DNA of 64,000 nucleotides from Smallanthus sonchifolius (GCA_023525975.1 CM042022.1:65306001-65370000); one strand, 5' to 3'; shown: positions 23,778 through 35,429, numbered from the stretch's first letter. Translations and numbers: made by a program. The notes: generated by a model not told the origin, from the letters alone.

Positions 23778-23896
23778 CATGTCGGTCCGACATCTGAGGT
23801 TCTCCCATATCGGACCGATATCTAAGCGTTTGTCGGTCCGATATCCATTATCTTCCCATATCATACCTATATCTAAGTGTATGTCGGTCCGATATC
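23778..23896. repeat. CGGWCCG palindromes of gypsy B, part 2
   Basis: Includes ATGTCGG-T-CCGACAT and ATATCGG-A-CCGATAT (both perfect 15-nt palindromes), plus GTCGGTCCGATATC twice and a degraded unit. Spacing is about 26-32 bp. Confidence 0.85.
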
Positions 23897-24369
23897 CCCT
23901 TTCTTCTAGAATTCTTAATAAATATTTCTATCTTCTAAGATTCTGTAATTACCCGTTCTTCGGGTTTTTATGTTTCTAACCTTTGTAGCTTCATCCTTGG
24001 AACCATAATCAAATTGTCATATGCCTTACACCTAGTCTTGGCGTTATTATGACTGATCATAACTTTATCCCTCTTCAAGACCGAAATAAATCTTAGGCGA
24101 AGGCCTAACGAATGACGGGGGATTATCTAGTCATAACCATGGTTAGCTTTGGATAACACTACCTAGTTTAGACATGTGTGATCAGTCCATGTCTAGACCA
24201 GGGTTATGTCACCCAATGCCTACCCTGACTACAACTCTAAGCCACACTAAAATAAATACTTAAATTCGGAAATATAAAGACGAACCTATCATTGATTTGG
24301 GAGAAGGTTTGGAATGGGAACTTAGGAGTAATCTTAAGTTCTATTTATAGGGAAGTTTGTTCACCATAT

Positions 24370-24496
24370 GTCACCTTCCTACCACCTTCTTAACATGTTG
24401 GTGCACCTTCCTACTACCTTCCTTACATGTTATATGCACCTTCCTACTACTTTCCTCACATTTCATGTGCACCTTCCTACTACCTTCCTTACATGG
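24370..24496. repeat. Tandem repeat in gypsy B LTR
   Basis: Four imperfect units of about 36-37 bp containing CACCTTCCTACTACCTTCCT and ACATG, near the LTR 5' end in the minus sense. A TA microsatellite follows at about 24517-24541. Confidence 0.8.
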
Positions 24497-24650
24497 TAGT
24501 TTCTAAGAAAGTATGAATATATATATATATATATATATATTAATTTTTAATTTCATAATTTATTTTCTAACTCTCGGGTTTCCGTTAACTCCCGTCATTT
24601 CTTATAAGTGTTCCCGACAATATTGAGACCGTAAATTGGCAGGTTTTACA

Positions 24651-24783
24651 TCATCCCCAACTTTTTCAAAATCTTGTCCTCGATATTATCTTTCGAATAA
24701 GTGCGGGTATTTCTTTTTCATTTCCGATTCCAGTTCCCACGTGTACTCAGGTCCATGTCTGGAATTTCATTTTACCTTGACTA
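24651..24783 (-). pseudogene. pol: Gypsy B pol C-terminus (chromodomain end)
   Basis: The minus-strand frame gives VKVKWNSRHGPEYTWELESE, then MKKKYPHLFER and a stop, the usual end of a chromovirus integrase with a chromodomain. The polypurine tract and LTR follow directly. The upstream part resumes at 55634 on the far side of the copia element, which split the gene here. Confidence 0.85.
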
Positions 24784-25223
24784 TGTTAGGACATAGATTG
24801 TATGACAAAAGCTTTGTAATAATTTAGGTCTTATTGTCTTTATGTTTTTATGTAATTGTTTAGTTTTTGTCTAAGTATTAGAACAAGTTCTGCTAGAGGC
24901 GAACTTGATAAGTTCGCCTAGTCTAATAGAGGCGAACTTGTTAAATTCTCCTAAGCATCTTTGAAGCGAACTTGTTAAGTTCGCCTATTGCAGAGCGTGT
25001 GTCTATAAATAGAGAGTTTACAGAATCTGTTTAGAACGGAAAAGTGAGAGCAGAGAGATAATCTGTAAACTTTTATGTGTTTGATGATATAAAAAGAGAA
25101 AGTTTATTTACCTGCTGTTTCTATTGTCAATTAGTAGAACGTTAATACGGTAGGATTCCGCACTCCATGTTAACGAGACGTCCTGTCACGAGATCGATCT
25201 GAGATGAGTCATGTGGACCTACA
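24784..25223 (+). repeat. Copia 5' LTR
   Basis: 440 bp from TGTTAGGACATAG to GGACCTACA. Three palindromic units at 24898-24986, the middle one mutated (AAATTCTCC). TATA box CTATAAATAGAG follows at 25003. Confidence 0.95.
25003..25014 (+). promoter_or_regulatory. TATA box of copia LTR
   Basis: CTATAAATAGAG lies about 17 bp after the last palindrome. The 3' LTR copy (near 55409) reads CTGTAAATAGAG, with the TATA core mutated. Confidence 0.7.
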
Positions 25224-25225
25224 AG

Positions 25226-25237
25226 TGGTATCAGAGC
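25226..25237 (+). promoter_or_regulatory. Primer-binding site of copia element
   Basis: TGGTATCAGAGC two bases after the LTR end; complementary to the 3' end of initiator tRNA-Met. Confidence 0.95.
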
Positions 25238-25780
25238 TTTTGTTTGTGATTTGTGTTTGATTCTTGGTGATTAGAGACGTTTTTGTGTACAATTTGACAA
25301 GAAATTGATCATTTTTACAAGTTTTTGTATCCATGGAGTTTTCAAGTTCTTGAAGCTGATTTTACTGCTGAATTCGTGGATTTGAAGTTGATTTTGGTGA
25401 AATTAATCCGATAGGAGTGTTCTAATTCATAAAATACTAAATCCTACGGTTCAGTTTCTTCAAATTCCTTCTAATCTATGAGAAATGATGATTTTTGGTG
25501 ATGTTTGTTCGTGTTTGGGTTAAAGTTCTTGCTGAGTTTGTTTCAGCTGCAGTAAGCGAACTTGCTGAAAGTTGTTGCAGTCGAACTTAGCAAGCGAACT
25601 TATTAAGTTCGCTTCTCTTAGTTTAAGCGAACTTAGTAGGCGAACTTACTGGAGTTTCTTGGGTAAGAGAACTTATCAAGTTCGCTTGATATCAAATTCG
25701 GTTGTTTGGCTTTGAAGTGAATTTATTATCTTCTCCTAAGGGGAGTTTTTGGTAAACACTTGGAAATTTTTTTTCTAAAA
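25238..25780 (+). other. Copia leader with palindromes
   Basis: About 540 bases between primer-binding site and gag ATG. Imperfect GCGAACTT/AAGTTCGC palindromes lie at 25554-25686, about 100 bp before the start codon. Confidence 0.75.
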
Positions 25781-28760
25781 ATGGCAAATATGGTGCACGT
25801 GACTAATATGTTAAATTATGATAACGAGATTGGTACATCTTAGAAAACGTCCAAATTGTTAAGTCTTGCAGATTATTCTAACTGGAAAGATCGGTTTGAT
25901 CAGTTCGTATCTTTTACTGATACAAGTTTATGGATTTCAATCTTGGAAGGCTATACACATCCGATATATACTTGGATAGGAAAGGATGATGTTCATAAAT
26001 CAGTATCTGTGTTAACCACAGAAGAAAAATTATTGTTTGATAGGGAAAAGAAGGCAATGGCTAGTATTTCTATGTCTCTTCCTAAAGAAATTTATCATAG
26101 CTTTAAACAATTCAGGACTTCTCAATAATCGTGAGAAGCATTACAAAAGCGGTGTGAAGGGAGTTTGGATGTTAAGAAAAACAGAAAAGAATTACTGAAG
26201 AAGCAGTTCTTAGTATTCAAGCACTTTCAAAATGAATCTTTAGATGATGTTGCAATGAGATTCTATCATTTGCTGAGTGAGTTGGCAAGTACTTCAGTGG
26301 TTTATGAGACTGAAGGGATATATGATAAGTTTTTGGAGGCATTACCATCTAAATTTGATGTGTATACGGTTTTGATAAAAGAGAATGTCAAGTATAAAAC
26401 TATGTCTCTCGAAGAGGTTCTTGGCAAGATTCAATCACATGATTTGAAAATGAAGAAGAAGGAAACCAATATGGAGCATATTCAAGATCCTTCAATGTAT
26501 TTTGCTAAGTCTTCTGGCAAAACTGGTGTAGGGGTTGCGTTCTTTTCTGGTGATACTCAAGATGTTTCTAATGATCATTGTTCTGGGATTCCAAGTCATT
26601 CAAGTTTCTCTGCAAATACAGCTTTTTCATCATCTGGAACACATAATATGAATCACAGAGTTGCTGATGACTATTTAGCGATATTTTCTTCCTTTATGGC
26701 TTCTTATGAAAATTTTATTGGAGGAAAGATTCATGATCCAGATGTTATTGAGGAGGATTTCAGACAGATTGATCCTGTTGATCTAGAAGAGATGAACATT
26801 CAATGGAATATGGCTATGTTGATGAGACAAGCAAATGATTTTTTGAAAAAGACTGGTAGAAAGTATATTGGTTCTAACAGTCGTTCACGTATGGGATTTG
26901 ATAAAACCAAAGTTCGTTGCTATAATTGTCAGGAGTATGGTCATTTTGCCAAATAATGTGTGAAACCAAAAGTTGAATTTGATTCTCAGAAGAAGCCTAA
27001 TAACTTTCAGAACAATCGTAATCAGTCACATGGCTCCTCTGGCTCTGGAAATTCTAATCATGCATCTGCATCATCTACTTTGGTTGCTCAGAATGATGAA
27101 AATTATGTCCGGGGTACTCATCTTGAAGATCTGGTTGGTACTGTAAGTCAAGTGTTTGTAGCTGAGATTCATTCTACAAAATCTGAAGAGTCAACTGATG
27201 ATGATAGCTCAAGTGATGGTGAGAGTTTGCCTAGTGCTGATGAAGAGCGTGATCAAGTACATAATGTTGAATCTGATATTGCTGGTGTATCTGAAGATGA
27301 TATTGTATTAACTCAAAATTCTTCTAATGGTGCTGATTCTGAAAATATTCCGATTGCAAAAGTCTTCATGGCAGATATGTCAGATCCTTCAAAGGTAAAA
27401 GATTCTGTCTGTCACATTTATTGTTCTAATTGCATCAGTATAAAAGATAAAATGCAAAAAGTAATGGATGATAACACAAATTTAATTTGTGATATCAAAT
27501 CGATGCATTCAGTTAATCAAAAATTGAAAGATAATGATAAATTGTGTATAGATAGAATTGAGTCTTTGAAAAGAGATTTGAACTCTTTAGGATTGAAATA
27601 TAAGGAACAAGCATATCATCTGGATATGACTTATGCTGAGATTGAGAAGAGAAATGAAATTGTCGCTCAGAAGAACAAAGAAATTTCTGATAAAGAATCT
27701 GAAGTGATCAAATTACATAGAAAGCTGGAGAATTTTGAAAAATTCATCTGTGGTATTGGATTACTTTAATGCTAATGCTGATCCTACTAAGAGGGTTGCT
27801 GGAATTGGATTTGTTCCTCCACCATTCAATGAAAATTTTGTGGTTGAACCAGAAATTATTCATGAAGAGGAAATTAATCCAAAGACAGCGTTGAAAGTAA
27901 ATCCAGTAACTGGTGAAGATATGATCTATGATTCTGATTTTGAGGATGAAGTTTTTGATGATAAAAAGGTTGAAGGCATTCTTAAGGAAGTGCAACTTGA
28001 TGAACCAAAGGTAGTGAAAAATTTTACTCGTGATAGATGCATTTTAACAGAACTGGATGAGGTGAAAGTTGATCAACCTAAACTTTCCAAAATGTTACAA
28101 TCAAGTGATTTTGTTGTTGCTGGTCATCATAAGAAGAATTCATCAACAGTGACTAAACAAGTTTTTGTTCCAAAGAAGCTAGTCAGCTGTTCAGTAAAAT
28201 CTTCTATAGCTTGTTCATCAGACGAGTCATCAAATTCAGGAAAAACTCCTTATATCAGAAATCATCAAGATAGAAGAGTTTGTTTTCATTGTAATGAGGT
28301 TGGTCATATTCTGATTCACTGTCCTTATAATATTCAAGGCAAATTAAAGAGTGATCCCTCACAAAAACAAGTGGTGACGATTCTGAAAAGACAAAATGGG
28401 GAAAAGCCTACGTCTAGTGTTGTAAAGAATATGCCTTGTCAATCATTTGCTAAATTTTCGAGATTTAAGCAACATGATAAGCGTATTTCTAAACCAGTTG
28501 TTTTTCAAAAGATGTTTGAGATTCCACATGTTGGAATTCCAAAAGAGTCTCAACCTGAAGTCAAACTTTCTAGACCACAACGAAGAAGACGTAACAGAAA
28601 ACTAAAGAAATTTTTGGAAATACCTAAATCTGATAATCATAAATCTAATAATGTTTTTCCAATTAATCATACTATGTCTTCTTTGAGAAGGTCTAATTGT
28701 AAATCTTATGTTCCAAAGGTTCCCAAGACCACAATGTCTTGGGTTCCAATTTCTAACTGA
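25781..28760 (+). pseudogene. gag: Sire-like gag, long form
   Basis: ATG at 25781 fits the homologous start and follows an A/T-rich leader. Stops interrupt one continuous frame at 25841 (TAG), near 26126 (TAA), 26132 (TGA) and 26954 (TAA). A frameshift in an A-run near 27745 moves the end into another frame. Order: N-terminal domain (DYSNWKDRFDQFVSFTDTSL), capsid-like part (FLVFKHFQNESLDDVAMRFY, LSELASTS), first zinc knuckle (CYNCQEYGHFAK then stop-Cys), acidic region, coiled coil (CIDRIESLKRDLNSL; EIEKRNEIVAQKNKEISDKE), second knuckle (CFHCNEVGHILIHC), a basic RPQRRRRNRKLKK patch that could bind nucleic acid or act as nuclear signal, and SWVPISN-stop. About 990 codons, typical of the long Sirevirus gag. 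Confidence 0.85.
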
Positions 28761-28778
28761 TTTTCTTTGTTTATGTAG

Positions 28779-28924
28779 GGACAACCAAAGAGGACTATCA
28801 ACAATACGTGGTATGTGGATAGTGGTTGTTTTCGACATATGACAGGGAATATTCGTTTGTTGGAAGATGTTATTAATATTGATGGTGGTTATGTCGCTTT
28901 TGCTGGAAATAAAGGTGGGTACAT
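28779..28924 (+). pseudogene. pol: Copia protease start, cut by gypsy E
   Basis: In the same frame as the gag end but after two stops (TGA 28758-28760 and TAG 28776-28778). It reads GQPKRTINNTWYVDSGCFRH then MTGN, the Ty1/copia aspartic protease motif with catalytic Asp in VDSG. The frame continues to ...KGGY where gypsy E inserts at the TACAT duplication, and resumes correctly at 46621 (ITSQGTLKN), which confirms a clean insertion. Confidence 0.9.
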
Positions 28925-29244
28925 TGTAACATCTCTGATTTTTATCATGTATTTTTTTGTGCAATAAACAAAAATTCAATTATAACACAATCTTGATGCA
29001 AACATTTCACCCTAAGATTTCATTTGATACATTTCTAGGGTTACATGAATATATTTTTAAAACATTCTAATATTAATTCAAAGAAAAAAAAACTTTCCAA
29101 GTGGAACATACATATATGCATATGACATGCATGATCATACATATATTGGAGCTTGGTAATTATTTATAAAAACTATGAAGCTTCCATAATCAAAAACCTA
29201 ATTATCCATATATGTAAAAAAAAATAGATATGTATACATTTATA

Positions 29245-29284
<40 letters not shown>

Positions 29285-30127
29285 TAAGCAAAGTGGTCTT
29301 GAACCTCCTCCTCAAAGTCTTTGAACCCTAAACATGAACCCCCAACCCTTGCAATTGAACCTTTGGACTATATTTGACCCCATGAGAGCCAAATTTGACC
29401 CTCATTCGTCAAGTTTTACTTTAAAAGTCAAACATGCCCAAATCTATAAAATCCGTCTTGTGAATCGATTAAGGCCTATTGATTCGGTCCTTCCCTACAC
29501 ACACAAGTAATAATCGAGCTTATCACGGTCCATATGACAGCCAATTCATCCTATCACGCGGTTAAACTCAAATTCAAAACATTTGACTTCGTGGAGTCAA
29601 AGCCGAATCAATTCGGTTGAAATTCAATAAATTAGACGCATTTCAATCCCGGAAATCATGCGTATACTGATCATGCATGTATCTAAACCTATTACACGAC
29701 TCAATTCATCCTATTACAATCAAAATAACGCGTAATTGGGGTCACAGCTATCACCCATAATCCTCTCAATCGAATCATACATTAATGGTAAAATTTAAAC
29801 AAATTAAATCACCAAAAACCTTCGCACGACTCTATATAATCTCACCCAAACCTCAATTGAGTCACATTCCATCCCTGTTCGTCGATCAAGCACCCTAAAC
29901 ATCGCCGCTGACCGTTTAGTAGCCAGGCTTCGTTACACAACCATAACAGGTATGGTTTACATCGTTCGATTCGCATTTAATCACTTATCGAAAACCCCTT
30001 ATCACTTTACAAAACAACAATCCAAATCGTTTTCAATTCCTGGAAATCTTACGAACCTGTTCATACGGTTTTAAAAAGAAATTTTGATTAAAATGGTTCA
30101 ATGCATTTAAGTTCTTACACTTTAGTT

Positions 30128-30220
30128 TATAATAGCGAGACCATCTGGTCCGACCGTTTAAGACATTGCACCGTCGGACCAGAGGGCGTGGGTTCGAAAC
30201 CCACTCACCCGGCCCTTTTT
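30128..30220 (+). other. tRNA-like module 1 of gypsy E LTR
   Basis: A perfect 10-bp stem CTGGTCCGAC (30145-30154) with GTCGGACCAG (30173-30182) is followed by a perfect T-arm GTGGG-TTCGAAA-CCCAC (30188-30204) and TTTTT at 30216-30220. The 3' LTR copy (40848-40941) keeps the T-arm and T-run and has one mismatch in the stem. Confidence 0.55.
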
Positions 30221-30299
30221 GCACGCATACGTGAACCAAACCCGGCCCTCTGTTACATACATGTTAACATGTATTCTGACCGAGTTATATTAGGGATAA

Positions 30300-30382
30300 G
30301 TCCCTTGGTCCAGTGGTTGGGATGTTTGCCTCACTCAACATCCACCCGGGTTCGAACAGGGTGGACTGTTTCTTTTTTTTTT
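30300..30382 (+). other. tRNA-like module 2 of gypsy E LTR
   Basis: Starts GTCC and pairs with GGAC at 30363-30366. A-box-like TGGTCCAGTGG at 30306-30316, D-arm-like GTGGTTGGGATG, then a T-arm with loop GTTCGAA at 30345-30361, then ten T (30373-30382). Here the T-arm 3' side has CAGGG; in the 3' LTR copy (41065-41081) the 5' side has CCCTG. Each copy has one different mismatch, so the ancestral stem was probably perfect. Confidence 0.55.
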
Positions 30383-30677
30383 AAATCCGAATTGGTAAAT
30401 ATTAGAACAATACAAGAATATTTTTATAAACCTAACATTATTTAGAATGGTCTTATACAAAAATTCGCAAATTTAAAATTCAAACACCTATTTTTATAAT
30501 TTTAAATTGTTTAAAACCTCATTTTTATTATTTAAAAATATATTTTAAATAGTTAAATAAAATAACTAAATTTCCTAGTTTATAAATATTTTGACAAGAT
30601 ATTTTTTTACATTATTCAATCAATTGTTTTCCTATATATATTTATGTATATACTAGAATGAATATAAAAATATTTTC

Positions 30678-30714
<37 letters not shown>

Positions 30715-31336
30715 TACATACATTTAACCAACATTTTTATTATTCTAACAATAAATAAATGAATAAAAATTATTTCGTTGTACACCTAGAGTTTCCGTAG
30801 ATTTCATATATTTGACACATTGTCGTAAATAAATAATCTCTAGTATAAAAAAAACTCACTTTAATTACTTAAAAATACATTTTAAATAATTAAACAAAGA
30901 AAGTAAATTTGACAAGATATATTATAAAGTGTATATTTTTATAAATCATTTACACTTTGACATAAATAAATAAAGCAATGGATTTATTTAATATTTTATA
31001 AAAATCATATTCTAGCAATACTTATTACTTTAATTAAATAAATAAAAAGAGTTTTATTTATTTAAATCTTTAACCCTAAAAACACGTAATATTTTCATAC
31101 AACGTTTTGAACTCCCAAAGTTACACCAAACTTTTGATAACTTGTAATTTCCTACATAAAATAACATAAACCTTATACAAACTCACACCTAAACAAGACC
31201 CGATGAACATTAGACATATCCTTAGACTTTGTGCATATTTTTAACGTAAGGTTATACTTTTCACACTAGGTTAACTTGTGATTTGAAAATCACTTGTACT
31301 ACATACTTGCTCGTGCTACCCACGCAACATATACAA

Positions 31337-31790
31337 GTGAGTTTACATAGCCCCCTTTTCATTTTGTACTTTGCGGTGAAACATGATTTACTTTTTAAAA
31401 CTTTTTGCATAGACTTAAATACGATTCAATAATATGATATTATGTGTTAGTGTTTTATGCTTGAATGCTATGAGTTAACACTACATATACATGACATTAG
31501 TACAATCATTAATTCCGTACATGCCAACGGTTAACATTGATAGATCTATTGTGTCTGACAAACCCACCCGGTTAGGGTGTTTATTACCAACTTTACATAA
31601 GGGTAACCTGCGTGTTATGCCTCAGTCACAAGGTTTGATTGTACACACTCAGTTTAACTATAGATTCTCCATAATTGCCTTATACACGTATATCGTATGA
31701 ATTGTATAAAACACTTTAAGCTTGGTTGTGTGTTAAAACCTATGTATGCTCACCAACTTTTTAGTTGACCTTGTTTTCATCATGTTTCAG
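31337..31790 (+). other. Candidate intron in gypsy E 5' LTR
   Basis: Donor-like CAA|GTGAGT at 31337; branch-like TTGAC near 31765, pyrimidine-rich TTGTTTTCATCATGTTTCAG| ending at 31790. Length 454 nt. The 3' LTR copy runs 45948-46403 (456 nt). Confidence 0.45.
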
Positions 31791-32017
31791 GTACTAATGC
31801 TTGAGAATAAGTACAAGTTGCTTCACTTAGGACCGAGGACCTAGAATCTAATTTAAAGAAACTATTTATGTATTTCTATTTTCCTTGTATTGTTGGATTT
31901 ACGATTATTTATGATATGAAGTTGGTTGTTTAAATATTTGAACTTTAGCAAACCTTGAGCTTTTGAACAGTCTACATATCCGCCCCGACGTAATCCGCCG
32001 TCGGTTGGGGTGTTACA

Positions 32018-33207
32018 TACATAACTGGTCAGGGTACTTTAAAGAACAAAAAAGTCAAATTTGAGAAAGTGAACTATGTGGAGCAACTTGAACATAATCT
32101 TTTAAGTGTATCTCAAGTGTGTGACAATAAATTTTCATTTCATTTCAATGATTCTGAGTGTTATATCTTGAAACCGGGCTTTGTGATTCCTGACGAATGG
32201 ATTCTAATGAAGTCTCCAAGGAGAAATGACACATATGTCCTAGACATGAGTGTTGCTACTACAACAGATTCAATTCCTACATGTCTACTCTCCAAGGCGT
32301 CTGAGTCGGATTCTATTTTGTGGCACAGGAAACTTGCTCACATTAATTATTGGAAAATGCATTATCTCGTGAAGAATGATCTGTTTTTGGTGTTCCGAAA
32401 ATGAAATTTTCAGTTCCTGATGACTGTATTCCTTGCAAGAAGGGGAAACAACACAAGAAGTCCCACAAATCTAAGACAAAGAATTCTATTGTAACTCCTT
32501 TGAAGCTACTGCATATGGATTTGTTCGGACCGATTAGTATCAGGAGCATTGGCAGTAAATCTTATTGTCTGGTAGTAACAAATGATTTCTCTAGATTTTC
32601 ATGGGTTAAGTTCCTTGCTTCTAAAGCCGAAACCACAGAGTTGGTACAATTCTTAATCCTGGGTTTAGAGAATTTGTTCAAACAGAAAGTCAGAAGAATT
32701 AGGAGTGACAATGGCAGTGAATTTAAGAATAGCAAGATGGGTTTATTCTGTCTTCAATAGGGAATTCATTATGAATTTAGTGCGCCATATGTACCTCAAC
32801 AAAATGGAGTTGCTGAACGAAAGAACAGGACTTTGGTTGAAATGGCACGCACGATGCTTGCTGATTCTAAGCTTCCAGTAACTTTTTGGGCTGAGGCTGT
32901 GAATACTGCGTGTCATGTTTTGAAGAGTATTTTGACCGTTAAGCGACACAAAAAGACATGCTATGAGATTCATAATAATCGTAAGCCGAATCTGGAATAT
33001 TTACTACCTTTTGGTAATCCATGCACCCTTTTGAAAGTTCAAGGTGTCCCAACCAAGTTCAGTGCTAAGGCTATTGAAGGGATCTTTCTGGGGTATGTTG
33101 CTAATTCTACTACCAAGAGGGTTTATAACAAAGAGGCTTGTCAGGTTGAAGAATGGTTTCATATTGACTGTTCTAATCGGTCTTTACCTAAAATGGCGAT
33201 TGGACCA
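32018..33207 (+). pseudogene. pol: Duplicated copia pre-integrase and integrase segment
   Basis: A second copy of 46621-47811, similar over 1.19 kb with roughly 2-3% differences by eye. Starts with the TACAT duplication. Protein features: NYVEQLEHNLLSVSQVCDN, the HHCC-type zinc region (WHRKLAHINYWKMH, then CIPCKKGK), and integrase core VTNDFSRFSWV (catalytic-Asp position reads N instead of D), IRSDNGSEFKN and the NGVAERKNRT box with the catalytic Glu. A stop (TAG) at 32758-32760 replaces the Lys of the other copy, and a frameshift lies near 32390. It ends at GPLARSIEKY, in frame with gypsy gag. Confidence 0.9.
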
Positions 33208-33210
33208 TTG
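33205..33210 (+). other. Copia-gypsy recombination junction
   Basis: Left of 33207 the sequence follows copia integrase (compare 47806-47811). Right of it is gypsy gag (compare gypsy A near 8840). The trinucleotide CCA at 33205-33207 could belong to either side, suggesting microhomology. The frame is open across the join (32833-33360, 175 codons). Confidence 0.8.
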
Positions 33211-34505
33211 GCTCGGAGTATTGAAAAATACATCGGTGGTCTACCGATGAAGATTCAAGACACTGTTTTAGGGAGAAACCCAGCTACCCTTGAAGATGCC
33301 ATCCGTCTATCCGCTACATTAACCAATAACCATGTAAAGCCGGGTACGTTAACAAGGTAGAGTGTCAAGAAAGCCCTAGACACGACAACACCTTCTGAGC
33401 CCTCCAAAGGGATCAAACTCGAACCTTTTTCCAACAACAACAAACGAAAGACTAGGAACTTTGTGGTTGTTACCCCAGCTGCCCCAGTCAATCAGGTTGC
33501 TCCTATGACTCAGAATCCAGCCAAGAAGCATTATGTGGGTAGCAGGCCTTTGTGCAGCATGTGCAATTACCATCACTTCCCAAATCTACCGTGTCGGATA
33601 TGTGCCAGCTATGGAAGATATGGGCATTTAGCCAACACCTGCAGAGTCAAACCACCCGGCAATACAGCCAACCAGGGAAACAAACGGGTTCCAACTATCA
33701 CTAATGGGAATGCTTGCTTTGAATGTGGTAACCCAAACCACTTCCGAAACCGATGCCCAAAACTTACCAATCAAGGTGGAGCTAGAGGGCGTGCTTTCAA
33801 CATAAATTCTAATGAAGCCCAGACCAACAATGATGTGGTCAACGATACGTTCCTCGTTAATAACCAATATGCTTCCATACTACTTGATACCGGTGCCGAT
33901 AAGAGTTTTGTTTCACTTAATTTTGAACCTTTGCTTGCTAAAACACGAACTAAGTTAGAGAGAATGTTTACCGTTGAAGTAGCGGATGGAAACCCCATCA
34001 TCATTGACTCCATTATCCGCGATTGTTTCATCGAGCTTAATGAATATTCCTTTCCCGTCAACCTCATACCTATGCAATTGGGAAGCTTTGACATCATCAT
34101 AGGCATGGATTGGCTATCTAGTCATCATGCCGAGGTCGTTTGTTTTGAGAAGTGCATCCGAATTCCTCTCCCCTCGGGTGATACATTAAAAGTCTTTGGT
34201 GAGAAACCATGTAGTGGGCTTAAGCTCATGTCGTGCACTACGGCCCGAAAGTACTTACGAAAGAAGTATGTGGCCTTTTTAGCCCATATTGTTCAAAAGA
34301 AGGACCAAGAGAAGAGTATTCAAGACATCCCCATCATTTGTGACTTTCCCGAAGTATTTCCTGAAGATCTATTCGGTCTTCCACCCGTTCGTCAAGTAGA
34401 GTTTCATATCGACCTTGTACCCGGAGCTAATCCTGTGGCTAAAGCTCCATACCGTCTAGCACCTTCTGAAATGCAAAAACTTGCAAGTCAGCTCCAAGAA
34501 CTTTC
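33208..34505 (+). pseudogene. gag-pol: Gypsy E gag (N-terminus lost) and protease
   Basis: Gag begins abruptly at LARSIEKYIGGLPMKIQDTV. A stop at 33358-33360 separates this from a 365-codon open frame (33463 on). Cys/His region CSMCNYHHFPNLPCRICASY, canonical knuckle CFECGNPNHFRNRC, then protease LLDTGADKSFVSLNFEP with intact catalytic DTGA, and FDIIIGMDWLSSHHAEVVCF. The linker CTTARKYLRKKYVAFLAHIV and FPEVFPEDLFGLPPVRQVEF leads towards RT. The frame is cut at 34505 by solo LTR F and resumes at 36987. Confidence 0.9.
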
Positions 34506-34747
34506 TGTAACATTCCTGATTTTTAGTATCTGTATTTCAATTCAATGTAACGTATTTTAAACCTAATTCTAGTGCACTGTCTTATTCTATCTTGTGCCAT
34601 AAATTAAATACAATATTTCAATACAAATCCACAAATTTTACACGGTTGTAACCTACTAAAACACTACATAAGTACCTACTTATACAAATATGTCAAAGAT
34701 TAAAGTTACAAGGTCTGATGTTGAAAAAGTAACAAAAAACTCTAATA

Positions 34748-34828
34748 GGCACGGTCGCGCCTCGTCCTGGCACGGTCACGCCAAGTGCTTCGGCACGGTC
34801 GCGCCTAGTTTGGGCACGGTCGCGCCTA
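34748..34828. repeat. CACGGTCGYG repeats of LTR F, cluster 1
   Basis: Four units of the form GGCACGGTCGCGCC (one with ACGCC), spaced 18-28 bp. Confidence 0.9.
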
Positions 34829-35429
34829 GTACCAGTTGAAACGTAAATGCAGTTTCAATCACCGAATCATTTGATTTCGTAACAGATATTCACTTCATTA
34901 CCATTAATGAAAATATTAAGACTACCAATTACAGCAATTGACTCAATATCATTCGATTAAACCACAAAACCGTCAAAACATTCTTGAAACCACCGATTCT
35001 CCATTTCAATTCGAAATTCTCTCAATCAAACCCCCCATACGCATCACTCGATCATCTCTAAAGCTTCTGGACACGTCGATATAGCCGGAATCGCATCAGA
35101 AGACGCCGAAAGCCAAACCCGTCATCGCCGGAACTCTCCTCTACCGTACACTATCGATACTTCGTCTTTCCGGGTAATTGAAACCATATTTTCATTCTAT
35201 TTAGTCTATAGATCAAAAGCCCCATCCTAATTTGGGCTTATAATATGAAATTCATCTCAAACCCGAATCTAGTTTTCGTTCAAAATAGTTTAATCGAATC
35301 CGGTCCTAAACACATTTTAAATTTAATTAATCTATACAAAGAGACTCGTAATAATCTATTGGGTGAAAGCCCTATGATTTCCAACCCTGTTATTATAAGA
35401 ATTAGTCAATTCGTTCCTGATTTGGAACA

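Larger units (their letters stand above)
16725..24650 (-). repeat. Gypsy B 3' LTR, split by a Sire element
   Basis: Minus-strand TGTAAAACCTGCC at 24650 to GGTGTGACA at 16725. Without the inserted element (18265-23681) it is about 2.5 kb. A polypurine tract (GTTGGGGATGA, minus) precedes it at 24651-24661. It has perfect 15-nt palindromes upstream of a TATA box (18092-18105) and a four-unit tandem repeat near its start. The stretches 16740-18090 and 23900-24370 show no coding sequence. Confidence 0.75.
28925..32017 (+). repeat. Gypsy E 5' LTR
   Basis: 3,093 bp, TGTAACATCTCTG to GGGGTGTTACA. Contains TA microsatellites (about 29248-29281 and 30683-30712), two tRNA-like modules (30128-30220 and 30300-30382), a candidate intron (31337-31790) and the terminal hairpin (31982-32012). 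Flanked on both sides by TACAT, so on its own it looks like a solo LTR. Nothing else is seen in 29300-30120 and 30390-31330. Confidence 0.9.

Noticed and set aside
30128..30382. Functional nuclear tRNA genes
   Set aside because: T-arms are good, but full cloverleafs with 7-bp acceptor stems are not formed and the modules are repeated with the LTR. Listed as tRNA-like only.
28925..32017. Simple solo LTR interpretation of the 5' gypsy E LTR
   Set aside because: It has matching TACAT on both sides, but the duplicated copia pol and gypsy gag-pol-LTR to the right show it is part of a larger rearrangement.
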